DNA of 6,899 nucleotides from an uncultured Lachnospiraceae bacterium (GTDB lineage Bacteria > Bacillota > Clostridia > Lachnospirales > Lachnospiraceae), in the NCBI GenBank assembly GCA_910578885.1, contig CAJTSH010000082.1, forward strand, positions 1 through 6,899, given 5' to 3'. Below are positions 1 to 5,314 of the stretch, piece by piece; the first letter of the stretch is position 1, and every line of letters begins with the position of its first letter. Position numbers and translations under genes: made by a program. The notes beneath the pieces were generated by a model, which saw only the letters and a program-made list of their open reading frames with translations, made no database searches and was not told the origin of the DNA.

Positions 1-65
1 TATTTTACCAGAAAAAGGGTTTTGTAACAATTTGTTTACTCATGCGTTTGTCGTGTGCTACTCCC

Positions 66-779
66 CTAAAGCTCCAATGCACTACGAAACTGCTCTAATT
101 CCAAATCTGCTTTCCAATGCTGGTTATCTGTATCAGGTGACTTATCAAACAGATACGCCGCTCCATTGACAATATCCACTACCGTAACTACCATAGCAAG
201 ATAATCTTCCTTCATCTCCTTATAGGCATCCTCTGCCTGCGGTATGCTTACCTTGATGACAGCGACTTCCACATCCGTCCGGATTTCCGCATGGGCAAAA
301 GCCGACTGGTAATATTCGACCGCTGCACCCAGTTCCTCCAGTTTGCGCACAAGAAGCTTCCTCTCTTTCGTGTACGGGTTTTTCAGTGTTTCAGCGTTCA
401 GTATGTACATGACACAGCCGCCATTTTTCTGCATTTCCAGTGCTTTCAGAAGATGCCTCTCCCCGTCCGCAAAAGGCGGGTTCATGGCAATCAGGTCATA
501 CTGCTTGTATGTCTGGAATCTGATAAAATCATCATAAACGATGCGATAATTTTTTCCCTTTAAGGTTGCCCGCCTGTTCTCGTCGATCTCGATGCAGTCA
601 ATATCAAGGCTCCTGTTATAGTAAGGATATTTGCCTGCCGCATCCATAATATAATCACAGATATCGCCATTGCCGGCGGACGGCTCCAAAATAGAGCTTA
701 CCATCCTCCAGTCCGTATCTTTAAAAATCTTTTCAAGCAGTTCTTTTAGCGTCGGGTAAAACTGTTCCGTATCCATCAT
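66..779 (-). CDS. Class I SAM-dependent methyltransferase, N6-adenine type
   Basis: Predicted cytoplasmic methyltransferase of 237 aa acting on the N6 amino group of adenine in DNA (or rRNA). Seen: motif I LEPSAGNGDI (residues 31-40) for SAM binding, an acidic strand-2 end CIEID (62-66), VYDDF (81-85), and the catalytic motif IV NPPF (100-103); FAHAEIRTDVEVAVI (161-175) resembles the later strands of such enzymes. No target-recognition domain, signal peptide or membrane segment is visible. Start: GGAGGT at 786-791 lies 6 bases before the first of two adjacent ATGs. It is the last gene of the left minus-strand block, 18 bases after the preceding broken gene, so it is probably co-transcribed. 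Homologues on conjugative transposons are often longer, so the low-complexity tail after residue 200 could mark a C-terminal truncation (inference). An orphan maintenance or anti-restriction role is likelier than a complete restriction system, because no nuclease is nearby. Confidence 0.85.
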   Translation of the reverse strand: MMDTEQFYPTLKELLEKIFKDTDWRMVSSILEPSAGNGDICDYIMDAAGKYPYYNRSLDIDCIEIDENRRATLKGKNYRIVYDDFIRFQTYKQYDLIAMNPPFADGERHLLKALEMQKNGGCVMYILNAETLKNPYTKERKLLVRKLEELGAAVEYYQSAFAHAEIRTDVEVAVIKVSIPQAEDAYKEMKEDYLAMVVTVVDIVNGAAYLFDKSPDTDNQHWKADLELEQFRSALEL

Positions 780-797
780 ATTCCTACCTCCGTTATT

Positions 798-1058
798 TTA
801 ATTTTTTCCATATTTATCCATATCAAGCCCCAAAACCTTCGCTTTGTTCTTGGATAATTCCACTGTACCGCACATATACTCATAAGCTTCGTCCGCATCA
901 TCTTCCAGCAGACCATCTTTCAGAAGTGTGGCAATCTCCAGAAGCCTTTCATGCGAAATGTAATCTTTGTCTGTTCTTGACCTGAAATCATCAAGCGCTT
1001 TGAACAGGGCTTCTTCCTCTAATAACTTTGAGTATTTTCCAAATCCATAGTAACTGCA
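798..1058 (-). pseudogene. 3' remnant of an unknown gene, no start
   Basis: An open frame of 86 codons with no usable ATG, GTG or TTG near its 5' end. It opens just after the ligase stub loses its homology and lies in a different frame from the stub. It reads like true coding sequence: acidic and helical, with stretches such as HERLLEIATLLKDG, EDDADEAYEYM and a C-terminus VLGLDMDKYGKN. I do not recognise the family, though the style fits small accessory proteins of Clostridia conjugative elements. Its stop is 18 bases before the methyltransferase start and just upstream of that gene's ribosome binding site, as expected of an operon neighbour. The likely history (inference) is that one deletion removed the ligase 3' part and this gene's 5' part. 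An alternative is a single fusion gene with a point frameshift near 1060. Confidence 0.6.
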
Positions 1059-1401
1059 GGTCCAGTTTCGGCATCAGCAAAGCCGGTGCCTTCGCCGCCA
1101 TCTGCAGCAGTTCCTCCGTCTGCTTCGTCTTATCCAGACTTAACAGCGGGATTGGATGCCTTACTTTCTCCAATGCGCTCACCGGAGTATAACCAACGGT
1201 CTGCGTTGGCGAATTGCTCAGGATGATGCCTGTCTTCTTTTCCAGCTTCTGCAGTTCATCAAAAAGATGGTCGTAGACCGCATCCGGCACACTCGATTTT
1301 GCTTTGTTGTAATATTCGTGACGGTACTGGTTCAGTTTTGCCACAAGCATCACAACCTTTTTTACATCTTCATTCTTTTGTTTTCGCTGAACTTTCTGCA
1401 T
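991..1401 (-). pseudogene. ligA: Truncated NAD-dependent DNA ligase, N-terminal stub
   Basis: NAD-dependent DNA ligase seals nicks using NAD+. Only the NMN-binding domain Ia and the start of the adenylation domain remain. Seen (numbering from the ATG): YRHEYY (26-31) and SVPDAVYDHLFDEL (37-50), matching the domain Ia Y-H-Y and VPDxxYD signature; SPTQTVG (64-70); HPIPLLSLDKTK (82-93); then PKLD (111-114), which should continue as the catalytic KxDG motif. The sequence departs from the family exactly after KLD, reads about 22 unrelated residues and stops. The OB fold, zinc finger, helix-hairpin-helix and BRCT parts are absent, so the product cannot ligate. The family is usually about 650 aa. 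Start: ATG at 1401 sits 9 bases after AGGGAG (1412-1417); a GTG three codons earlier is too close to that site. This looks like a second, element-borne ligase rather than the chromosomal copy. Confidence 0.8.
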
Positions 1402-1457
1402 AATTTTCACGCTCCCTTCATTTTTTATGGCGGTTTTTCACGCCATACAGGTATCCT

Positions 1458-1734
1458 TTAGGATTCCTTGATTTTTGTATTTTTTATTATGATTGCCTTT
1501 GGCACTTCCATAACTGCAGCAGGGTAGCCATTCAGGAGCATGCCAAAAGCATAATCATCAGCAGTTCTCTTGCTTTCAAAATCCTTAGAGAGGCTCCTTT
1601 CCTGATTCTGGGTAAAAACATTTTTCAGGGTAGTTCTCTATTTTAGTAACAAAGGCAATCCCTTCCGCAAAGAGCAGTCCGATTGCCCACCAACAGTCTA
1701 TTTTTGCGGTATTTTTATGCGTTTTTACAGACAT
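1458..1734 (-). pseudogene. Small unknown gene broken by a frameshift
   Basis: A good ribosome binding site (GGAGG, 1741-1745, inside the end of the upstream gene) precedes ATG at 1734. An ATG at 1740 overlapping the upstream stop as ATGA is the other choice. The first frame gives about 49 codons (MSVKTHKNTAKIDCWW, then hydrophobic IGLLFAEGIAF) and stops at 1585. The next frame is open from 1637 to its stop at 1458 and reads like protein: FESKRTADDYAFGM, LLNGYPAAVMEVPKAI. Joining the frames anywhere in 1588-1637 gives one protein of about 91 aa. I do not recognise the family. No slippery heptamer is evident at the overlap, so a one-base indel is likelier than programmed shifting. This accounts for the otherwise geneless stretch 1411-1736. 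Confidence 0.55.
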
Positions 1735-1736
1735 AT

Positions 1737-2375
1737 TCATCCTCCGTTCTCATAAATTTTTTCTTTCCTTGTCGCATTATCCCTGACAATAACTTTATTG
1801 TATTTCATCAGCAGTTCGTCCTTTCTTTTCAGGGCCGCTTCCATTGTCCCGCAGGAATATCCCCATTTACTTTTCTCCCCTAATTCCTCAATCACATGGA
1901 CATCTGCACCTCTCCGTCCCACTTCGGTCGGCGCAGAGCCGACATCCCCCGGATGTCGTACGCCCCATGTGAAATCATCTAAATTCGCATTGACATAGGC
2001 ATACTCCTCTATGATAAAATTTGCTAACAGAGCTGCCATGATGTGCATAGACTCGTCATCCGTGCGCAAAGTCTTGAAAGTACCAAGACCATTTGCACAT
2101 TTCTTTCCCTCTGCAGTATATTCAATCCACAAATCCAGATAGGTCTCCGCTCCGCTTCGGTCCGCGCAAAGCCAACGTCCACCAGACGTTGTGCGCCCTT
2201 CATTTCCTCCGTAATCCAGCTCATTTTTCAATCCATACTCGTAGTTTGTAATTGCCATCGGGTTATGCGTTGCCAGTCCGTAATCCAGAATATCCGGCAG
2301 CTTGCCCTTCTCCTTCAAAATACCATTTATCCTGTTGAAAAGTTCTTCCGTTGTCATCGGCCTTTTCCTTGCCAT
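1737..2375 (-). CDS. Conserved mobile-element protein with two in-frame repeat insertions
   Basis: A 212-aa acidic soluble protein of unknown function; the style (YEYGLKNELDYGGNEG, YLDLWIEY, GTFKTL, a C-terminal VRDNATRKEKIY) resembles hypothetical proteins common on Clostridia conjugative transposons. Start: AAGGAGGA (2383-2390) lies 7 bases before ATG at 2375; the upstream ATG at 2429 would overlap the preceding gene and lacks this support. The stop overlaps a possible ATG of the next gene as ATGA, implying translational coupling. Two segments, residues about 60-78 (RTTSGGRWLCADRSGAET) and 137-155 (VRHPGDVGSAPTEVGRR), interrupt the otherwise coherent sequence, are rich in G, R and P, and are encoded by two copies of one palindromic DNA repeat. 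The C-terminal half (WGYSCGTMEAALKRKDELLMK) looks intact, so the protein may still function. No signal peptide or membrane segment. Confidence 0.8.
   Translation of the reverse strand: MARKRPMTTEELFNRINGILKEKGKLPDILDYGLATHNPMAITNYEYGLKNELDYGGNEGRTTSGGRWLCADRSGAETYLDLWIEYTAEGKKCANGLGTFKTLRTDDESMHIMAALLANFIIEEYAYVNANLDDFTWGVRHPGDVGSAPTEVGRRGADVHVIEELGEKSKWGYSCGTMEAALKRKDELLMKYNKVIVRDNATRKEKIYENGG
1911..1965 (-). repeat. Palindromic coding repeat, copy B
   Basis: 55-bp copy of an element also present at 2144-2198, aligned without gaps at 43 of 55 positions. On the minus strand its core is CGACATC, loop CGGGG, GATGTCG: a perfect 7-bp hairpin. Two of the seven base pairs differ from copy A, and in both cases both partners changed. 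It encodes GVRHPGDVGSAPTEVGRR inside the 212-aa gene, with its first base at codon position 3. Perfect 8-bp inverted repeats TCACATGG (1892-1899) and CCATGTGA (1965-1972) bracket this copy but not the other. Confidence 0.8.
2144..2198 (-). repeat. Palindromic coding repeat, copy A
   Basis: 55-bp copy of the element at 1911-1965. Minus-strand core CAACGTC, loop TGGTG, GACGTTG: a perfect 7-bp hairpin, followed by a conserved GGCTyTGCGCsGACCGAAG stretch. It is read with its first base at codon position 1, one frame away from copy B. In the frame matching copy B it would encode a peptide resembling copy B (DVGFARTEAERR against DVGSAPTEVGRR). Conservation therefore follows the nucleic acid, not the peptide. 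Confidence 0.8.
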
Positions 2376-2397
2376 GTCCGCATCCTCCTTCCTACCA

Positions 2398-2637
2398 CTA
2401 CCACACAATTCGTTCCGGCTCAAAGGCAACCGTCACACCCCGGTACTTCTCCAAATACTTCATGCCTGTGTCCGGCTCACCGTCAAACTCATTATTTACC
2501 GAAGTACATAAATTCGGTTTCATTCCTGCTCTCGAATCTACATCTTTCCATAGTGTTCCCATGTCATCCTTATAAACAGGTCTGTCCCACGAATCCATAC
2601 CTACAAATTTCAAATGCAATACCTTAGAATCATCCAT
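2398..2637 (-). CDS. Small conserved accessory protein, 79 aa
   Basis: Unknown function. Start: AAGGAG (2644-2649) lies 6 bases before ATG at 2637; an in-frame ATG at 2724 would run through a terminator hairpin and has no binding site. The protein begins MDDSKVLHLKFVGMDSWDRP and continues VYKDDMGTLWKDVDSR, LCTSVNNEFDGEPDTGM and VTVAFEPERIVW. This layout of alternating short strands with a W-x-RPVYxD motif matches small proteins I know from Clostridia conjugative elements, but I know of no assigned role. Soluble, acidic, no membrane segment. Its stop is 22 bases before the start of the 212-aa gene, inside that gene's leader, so the two are probably one transcript. The hairpin just upstream would limit read-through from the 78-aa gene. 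Confidence 0.75.
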   Translation of the reverse strand: MDDSKVLHLKFVGMDSWDRPVYKDDMGTLWKDVDSRAGMKPNLCTSVNNEFDGEPDTGMKYLEKYRGVTVAFEPERIVW

Positions 2638-2667
2638 AAAGTTCTCCTTCCGTTTGTTTTTTTGCAT

Positions 2668-2706
2668 AAAAAATAAGAACATCCCACATAGCTTCATGGA
2701 ATGCCC
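2668..2706 (-). terminator. Intrinsic terminator after the 78-aa gene
   Basis: On the minus strand GGGCATTCC (2698-2706) pairs with GGGATGTTC (2677-2685) over 9 bp including three G-U pairs, and a TTATTTTTT tail follows. The G-U pairs make it stable only as RNA from the minus strand. It lies 22 bases after the 78-aa gene stop and ahead of the 79-aa gene, so it may attenuate rather than fully stop transcription. It is related in sequence to the terminator at 3048-3087. Confidence 0.6.
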
Positions 2707-2727
2707 CAGATATGCTTTTAGCAATAT

Positions 2728-2964
2728 TCAAAAACCTTCTTCTTTTAAATGCTCCTTATAGCCCGGATGCATAATCTCCATCATCTTACTGCCATTTGGC
2801 ACGATTACATTACCGTCCGAATCTGTGAATATAAATTCAGATTCTTCATCTGAATTGGTTAGGCTTAAAATCTCATCCATCCGGTTTGATGGTTCTTTTC
2901 CCTTCTTTTTGGATTCCCGAAATCCGCAGAATCTTTTCCACCGCCCTCCTTTTCCGTTTTTCAT
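2728..2964 (-). CDS. Small unknown protein, 78 aa
   Basis: Unknown function. Start: AAAGGAGG (2974-2981) lies 9 bases before ATG at 2964. The first 27 residues are very basic (KNGKGGRWKRF, ESKKKGKEP). The rest is acidic and polar (SDEESEFIFTDSDGNVIVPNG, then MEIMHPGYKEHLKEEGF). The two-part charge pattern could suit nucleic-acid or protein contacts (inference only). No membrane segment or cysteine pattern is seen. The upstream 3' region of the toxin gene carries a stretch similar to the end of this gene, suggesting that a second copy once existed there. Confidence 0.7.
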   Translation of the reverse strand: MKNGKGGRWKRFCGFRESKKKGKEPSNRMDEILSLTNSDEESEFIFTDSDGNVIVPNGSKMMEIMHPGYKEHLKEEGF

Positions 2965-3047
2965 AAATTGCTGCCTCCTTTCATTTTAAGCTGCTATTTA
3001 AAGCCTTTTAACTCTCCCAATTTTTTCTCCTTCTCCATTTTGAACGC

Positions 3048-3087
3048 AAAATAAGGGCATTCCATCCAAAATAGAAACAGAATGCCC
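3048..3087 (-). terminator. Intrinsic terminator after the type II TA operon
   Basis: GGGCATTC (3055-3062) and GAATGCCC (3080-3087) form a perfect 8-bp stem with a 17-base loop; on the minus strand TTATTTT follows. It lies about 50 bases past the toxin stop and ends that transcription unit. Confidence 0.75.
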
Positions 3088-3128
3088 AAGTATCTTTTAT
3101 TGCTATTCAATATTCTTCTTTTTTATAT
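3048..3128 (-). repeat. Diverged direct repeat of the 78-aa gene's 3' end
   Basis: This stretch aligns by eye, with small gaps, to 2668-2750, which is the end of the 78-aa gene plus its terminator. Shared minus-strand blocks include AAAGAAGAA, TTGAATA, TAAAAG, GGGCATTC, GGATG and TTATTTT. In one frame it ends ENTYKKEEY before a stop, comparable to EHLKEEGF at the end of the 78-aa protein. It is either a remnant of a duplicated gene or a shared terminator cassette. Confidence 0.45.
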
Positions 3129-3136
3129 GTGTTCTC

Positions 3137-3493
3137 CTATTCACCCCAATATTCCAATGTCTCTTTACTGGTATTGACCATTCCAAACAGCGTCCTCGCA
3201 AAATCTTCCCTTTCACCATACATCTCCATAACATATACCTTATCTCTCTCGATATAGTACAAAAAATAGTTTTTATGGGAATATATGACAAAATAATGTT
3301 CAAACTCCGATCCGACATCATATATAGTTTTTATCGGAATCCCGGTATTTGAGAACGTAAGGCGGACTTCAAAACCATCAATAACCTGCGAAAAATGTTT
3401 TATCCCCACGTTCTCTCCGCACATTTCAACCAGTTTCAATTTCAATGCCGCTAGTTTTTCCTGAACAACCGGAGAATAAATAATTTCATACAT
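3137..3493 (-). CDS. RelE/ParE-superfamily type II toxin
   Basis: 118-aa toxin partner of a two-gene toxin-antitoxin operon. Family members either cleave mRNA on the ribosome (RelE) or poison gyrase (ParE); the sequence alone does not say which. Seen: the short beta-rich fold begins MYEIIYSPVVQEKL with a helical segment (residues 8-25), then FEVRLTF (41-47), IKTIYDV (54-60), HYFVIYSHKNYFLYYIERDKV (66-86) and the family-typical end VMEMYGEREDFARTLFG (88-104). The length fits the family. The start at 3493 is only 2 bases after the antitoxin stop, with a poor binding site of its own (GGGTG), so translation is probably coupled to the antitoxin. That arrangement keeps antitoxin in excess. A terminator follows about 50 bases downstream. 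Confidence 0.8.
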   Translation of the reverse strand: MYEIIYSPVVQEKLAALKLKLVEMCGENVGIKHFSQVIDGFEVRLTFSNTGIPIKTIYDVGSEFEHYFVIYSHKNYFLYYIERDKVYVMEMYGEREDFARTLFGMVNTSKETLEYWGE

Positions 3494-3495
3494 CT

Positions 3496-3714
3496 TTACA
3501 CACCCAGATTCTTTCTTAGCTGCGCTGAACGAATGCCTCCTTCCTCCTGCATACGTTTTTCAGACTCCGTCAAGTCAGACTTTATCTTCTGCCATGCAGC
3601 ATCTTTCTTCCTATGTCTTGAGTATTCCATTACATTATCAACATACACTTCTACCATCCGGTATTCATCCTTTGATAAAGTATCTATTTTTTTTGTCAGT
3701 TCCGCTGTAATCAT
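3496..3714 (-). CDS. Type II antitoxin, partner of the RelE/ParE-like toxin
   Basis: 72-aa protein encoded immediately upstream of the toxin, the usual antitoxin position. Start: AAGGAGGA (3721-3728) lies 6 bases before ATG at 3714; an in-frame ATG at 3750 has no binding site. Sequence: MITAELTKKIDTLSKDEYRM (1-20), a helical segment VEVYVDNVMEYSRHRKK (21-37), and a basic and acidic tail with EKRMQEEGGIRSAQLRKN. The short helical N-terminus followed by a disordered, charged C-terminus is the standard plan, with the tail wrapping the toxin. The DNA-binding fold is not obvious. Antitoxins of this kind usually repress their own promoter, here the one at 3771-3799. Confidence 0.75.
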   Translation of the reverse strand: MITAELTKKIDTLSKDEYRMVEVYVDNVMEYSRHRKKDAAWQKIKSDLTESEKRMQEEGGIRSAQLRKNLGV

Positions 3715-3770
3715 AACAATTCCTCCTTGCCGGATAACCGTACCCAACACAAAAATCTTCTGCTGATTAT

Positions 3771-3799
3771 ATTATAACAAAAAATCCGGCTTTTTACAG
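3771..3799 (-). promoter_or_regulatory. Promoter of the type II TA operon
   Basis: On the minus strand, CTGTAA (3794-3799) and a perfect TATAAT (3771-3776) are 17 bases apart; a second TATAAT overlaps five bases further on. It lies about 57 bases before the antitoxin start. The -35 is weak (3 of 6), leaving room for autoregulation. Confidence 0.6.
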
Positions 3800-3992
3800 T
3801 TCTTTTTTTCTTCCACTCAAATCTTATAAACACACCAGAATAACAATAGATTTCCCCGCCATTACCACAAATACTTTACAATGTCCTTTGATAACATTTT
3901 ATCCATTTCATTCGCCTGTCGCAAATTTTATAGAATGAAATTTCAGTTTTAGCTCTAAAAATATTACCATTTTATTACCACTTTAGAAGCAC

Positions 3993-4033
3993 GAAGTCCG
4001 CAAACCATTGATTTTACTGGATTTGCGGACTTC
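3993..4033. repeat. 12-bp inverted repeat, candidate recombination site
   Basis: GAAGTCCGCAAA (3993-4004) is perfectly repeated inverted as TTTGCGGACTTC (4022-4033). Inside, CCA and TGG extend the stem past a one-base bulge, leaving a 10-base loop. Neither strand has a T-run after the stem, so it is not an ordinary terminator. Direct repeats 12-31 bases to its left suggest an attachment-site region (inference). Confidence 0.5.
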
Positions 4034-4069
4034 AAACGCACCCCAATGACTACTCGAACTCGACAAGTG

Positions 4070-4210
4070 CTAATCAATTTTGTTTGTTGAGTATGTAAGT
4101 CTTTTGATTATTTGATATATCCATATTATCCTGGCTATATGAGCTAATGTAATCATTTTGTTATGGCTATTGATAACACTGGCTCTGTAACTGCGGATAA
4201 TAGCTATATG
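4070..4210 (-). pseudogene. Possible gene remnant, 46 codons
   Basis: An open minus-strand frame without a supported start. It reads IRSYRASVINSHNKM, then LAHIARIIWIYQIIKRL, and stops at 4070-4072. The pattern is vaguely like the C-terminal helix of an insertion-sequence transposase, but I cannot assign a family. It could be chance in AT-rich DNA. Confidence 0.25.
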
Positions 4211-4285
4211 CTATGATTTAAATTATAAGCAATTTTGTTAAGGAAATCAACACAAAGTTTTCAAAGCAATCTCACATACTTGAAG

Positions 4286-4732
4286 TTATTTATATAATTT
4301 CATATATAAAAGTGGATATGGATTTCCTTGTTCATCACATTCTGTCCTTTTATAAACTTCAAATCCCATGTGTTCATAGAAACCTTTTGCAAGAAGATTT
4401 TGCTCATTGACTGCTAAATCATTTACCAAATATTTTTCAATTCCATATTCAAGCAATTCTTTGCCTAATCCTTTTCCCCTTTCTTCGTGAGAAATAAAGA
4501 GCATTTCAAGATGTTGTTCTACAATCCCCATAAAACCAACAGGAATATGATTTCCGTTTTCTGCAATGATTAAAAAAGGTATTTCTTTTAATGCTTGTGG
4601 TACATACTTCTTAATTCTTTCTATTTCGTCCTCCGATAAAAAGAAATGTGTTGCCTTTACAGAACTTTCCCATACTTTTAATAATTGTTCTACCAACGGT
4701 GCTGTTCTGTCCTTTACTTCTATAATTTTCAA
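4286..4732 (-). CDS. yjaB: YjaB-like GNAT N-acetyltransferase
   Basis: Acetyl-CoA-dependent N-acetyltransferase of the GNAT superfamily, closely matching the E. coli YjaB pattern (147 aa there, 148 here). Seen, numbered from the TTG start: VWESSVKATHFFLS (20-33), VGFMGIVEQHLEMLFI (64-79), the acetyl-CoA pyrophosphate loop ERGKGLGKELL (83-93), VNEQNLLAKGFYEHMGFE (108-125), and the C-terminal GNPYPLLYMKL. E. coli YjaB has been reported as a protein-lysine acetyltransferase; the substrate here is unknown. Start: the GGAGG sits inside the longer frame that begins with ATG at 4747, 8 bases ahead of TTG at 4732. TTG is therefore preferred, and it also restores the family length. The gene lies 81 bases after DUF3788 in the same orientation, with no terminator seen between them, so both probably use the promoter at 5279-5307. 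Confidence 0.88.
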   Translation of the reverse strand: MKIIEVKDRTAPLVEQLLKVWESSVKATHFFLSEDEIERIKKYVPQALKEIPFLIIAENGNHIPVGFMGIVEQHLEMLFISHEERGKGLGKELLEYGIEKYLVNDLAVNEQNLLAKGFYEHMGFEVYKRTECDEQGNPYPLLYMKLYK

Positions 4733-4813
4733 ATTATCTTCCTCCATAGTACCCGATTTTTCTTTACATGCAACTTCCTATATAACTGAGAATTGTTTGA
4801 TTCAATAGTAACT

Positions 4814-5227
4814 TCACTTTCTGTTTGGCTTTCTTTTAATTCTCAACAGTTTAATGAAGTCATTAAACAATGAGGTGTCCACTGGCTCAAACATAATCCA
4901 TTTCCCATCATGGTAAGTTTGAGCTTTGTCATATATTTCCTGAACTTCCTTCCCATAATTTTCTCTATCTGTTTCAAATTTTAACCGTTCGTTTTTCCCC
5001 AAAATAACCATAAAACCAACACAGTTTTCTCTTGCATATAATGCACACAGCGTTTTACCACCCCGACGATATTTATATTCATATTTCCATGCTTTGCCGC
5101 CTTTATCCCACAAACAGTCCATGTCATAGTTTTTATCAATTAAAGCACATAACTTTTTCCATACATCATATAAAGATTTTCCAACTAAAACCGTCATTTC
5201 TTCTTCGTTAGGTATCGCATCAAGCAT
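4814..5227 (-). CDS. DUF3788 family protein
   Basis: 137-aa cytoplasmic protein of the uncharacterised DUF3788 family. Seen: CLWDKGGKAWKYEYKYRRGG (39-58), KTLCALYARENCVGFMVILG (59-78), KFETDRENYGKEVQEIYDKA (83-102), YHDGKWIMFE (104-113) and DFIKLLRIKRKP (123-134). These blocks and the length match the family as I know it, so the gene appears complete. Function is unknown. Start: AGGAGGG (5234-5240) lies 6 bases before ATG at 5227. It is the first gene of a unit with the GNAT gene, under a near-consensus promoter about 45 bases upstream. Confidence 0.85.
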   Translation of the reverse strand: MLDAIPNEEEMTVLVGKSLYDVWKKLCALIDKNYDMDCLWDKGGKAWKYEYKYRRGGKTLCALYARENCVGFMVILGKNERLKFETDRENYGKEVQEIYDKAQTYHDGKWIMFEPVDTSLFNDFIKLLRIKRKPNRK

Positions 5228-5278
5228 ATTAAGCCCTCCTATATAACTCCTGATTTCTTAGTCAAATCCCTTTCTCCA

Positions 5279-5307
5279 AGTATACACGAAATTATAAGTT
5301 CTTTCAA
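5279..5307 (-). promoter_or_regulatory. Promoter of DUF3788 and GNAT genes
   Basis: On the minus strand TTGAAA (5302-5307) and TATACT (5279-5284) are separated by exactly 17 bases, each close to the sigma-A consensus. Transcription would start near 5272, about 45 bases before the DUF3788 start. Confidence 0.75.
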
Positions 5308-5314
5308 TTCCACG

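Larger units (their letters stand above)
3800..4285. other. Long AT-rich stretch without an intact gene
   Basis: Nearly 490 bases without an intact gene. It contains TATTACCA direct repeats at 3962 and 3973 (11 bp apart) plus a third ATTACCA at 3861, the strong inverted repeat at 3993-4033, and a 46-codon open remnant at 4070-4210. No transposase, RNA gene or promoter pair that I trust is visible. It separates the left element-like block from the GNAT/DUF3788 unit. Confidence 0.6.

Noticed and set aside
291..563. Plus-strand frames opposite the methyltransferase
   Set aside because: Shadows of the minus-strand gene, which has clear motifs and a good start.
1427..1446. ATGGCG/CGCCAT hairpin before the ligase stub
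   Set aside because: The stem is followed by A's on the minus strand and by mixed sequence on the plus strand, so it is not a terminator for either. It is too short to call an element.
2024..2224. 66-codon minus-strand frame overlapping the 212-aa gene
   Set aside because: It is an alternate frame of that gene with no binding site. Its only interest is that it shows copy A's peptide in copy B's frame.
3103..3321. 72-codon minus-strand frame within the toxin region
   Set aside because: Alternate frame of the RelE/ParE-like gene. Only its last bases overlap the duplicated 3' remnant.
4034..4075. tRNA-like GTTCGAGTAGTC on the minus strand
   Set aside because: No acceptor, D or anticodon stems can be built around it.
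4566..4808. 80-codon plus-strand frame opposite the GNAT gene
   Set aside because: Antisense shadow of a clearly recognised acetyltransferase, with no binding site.
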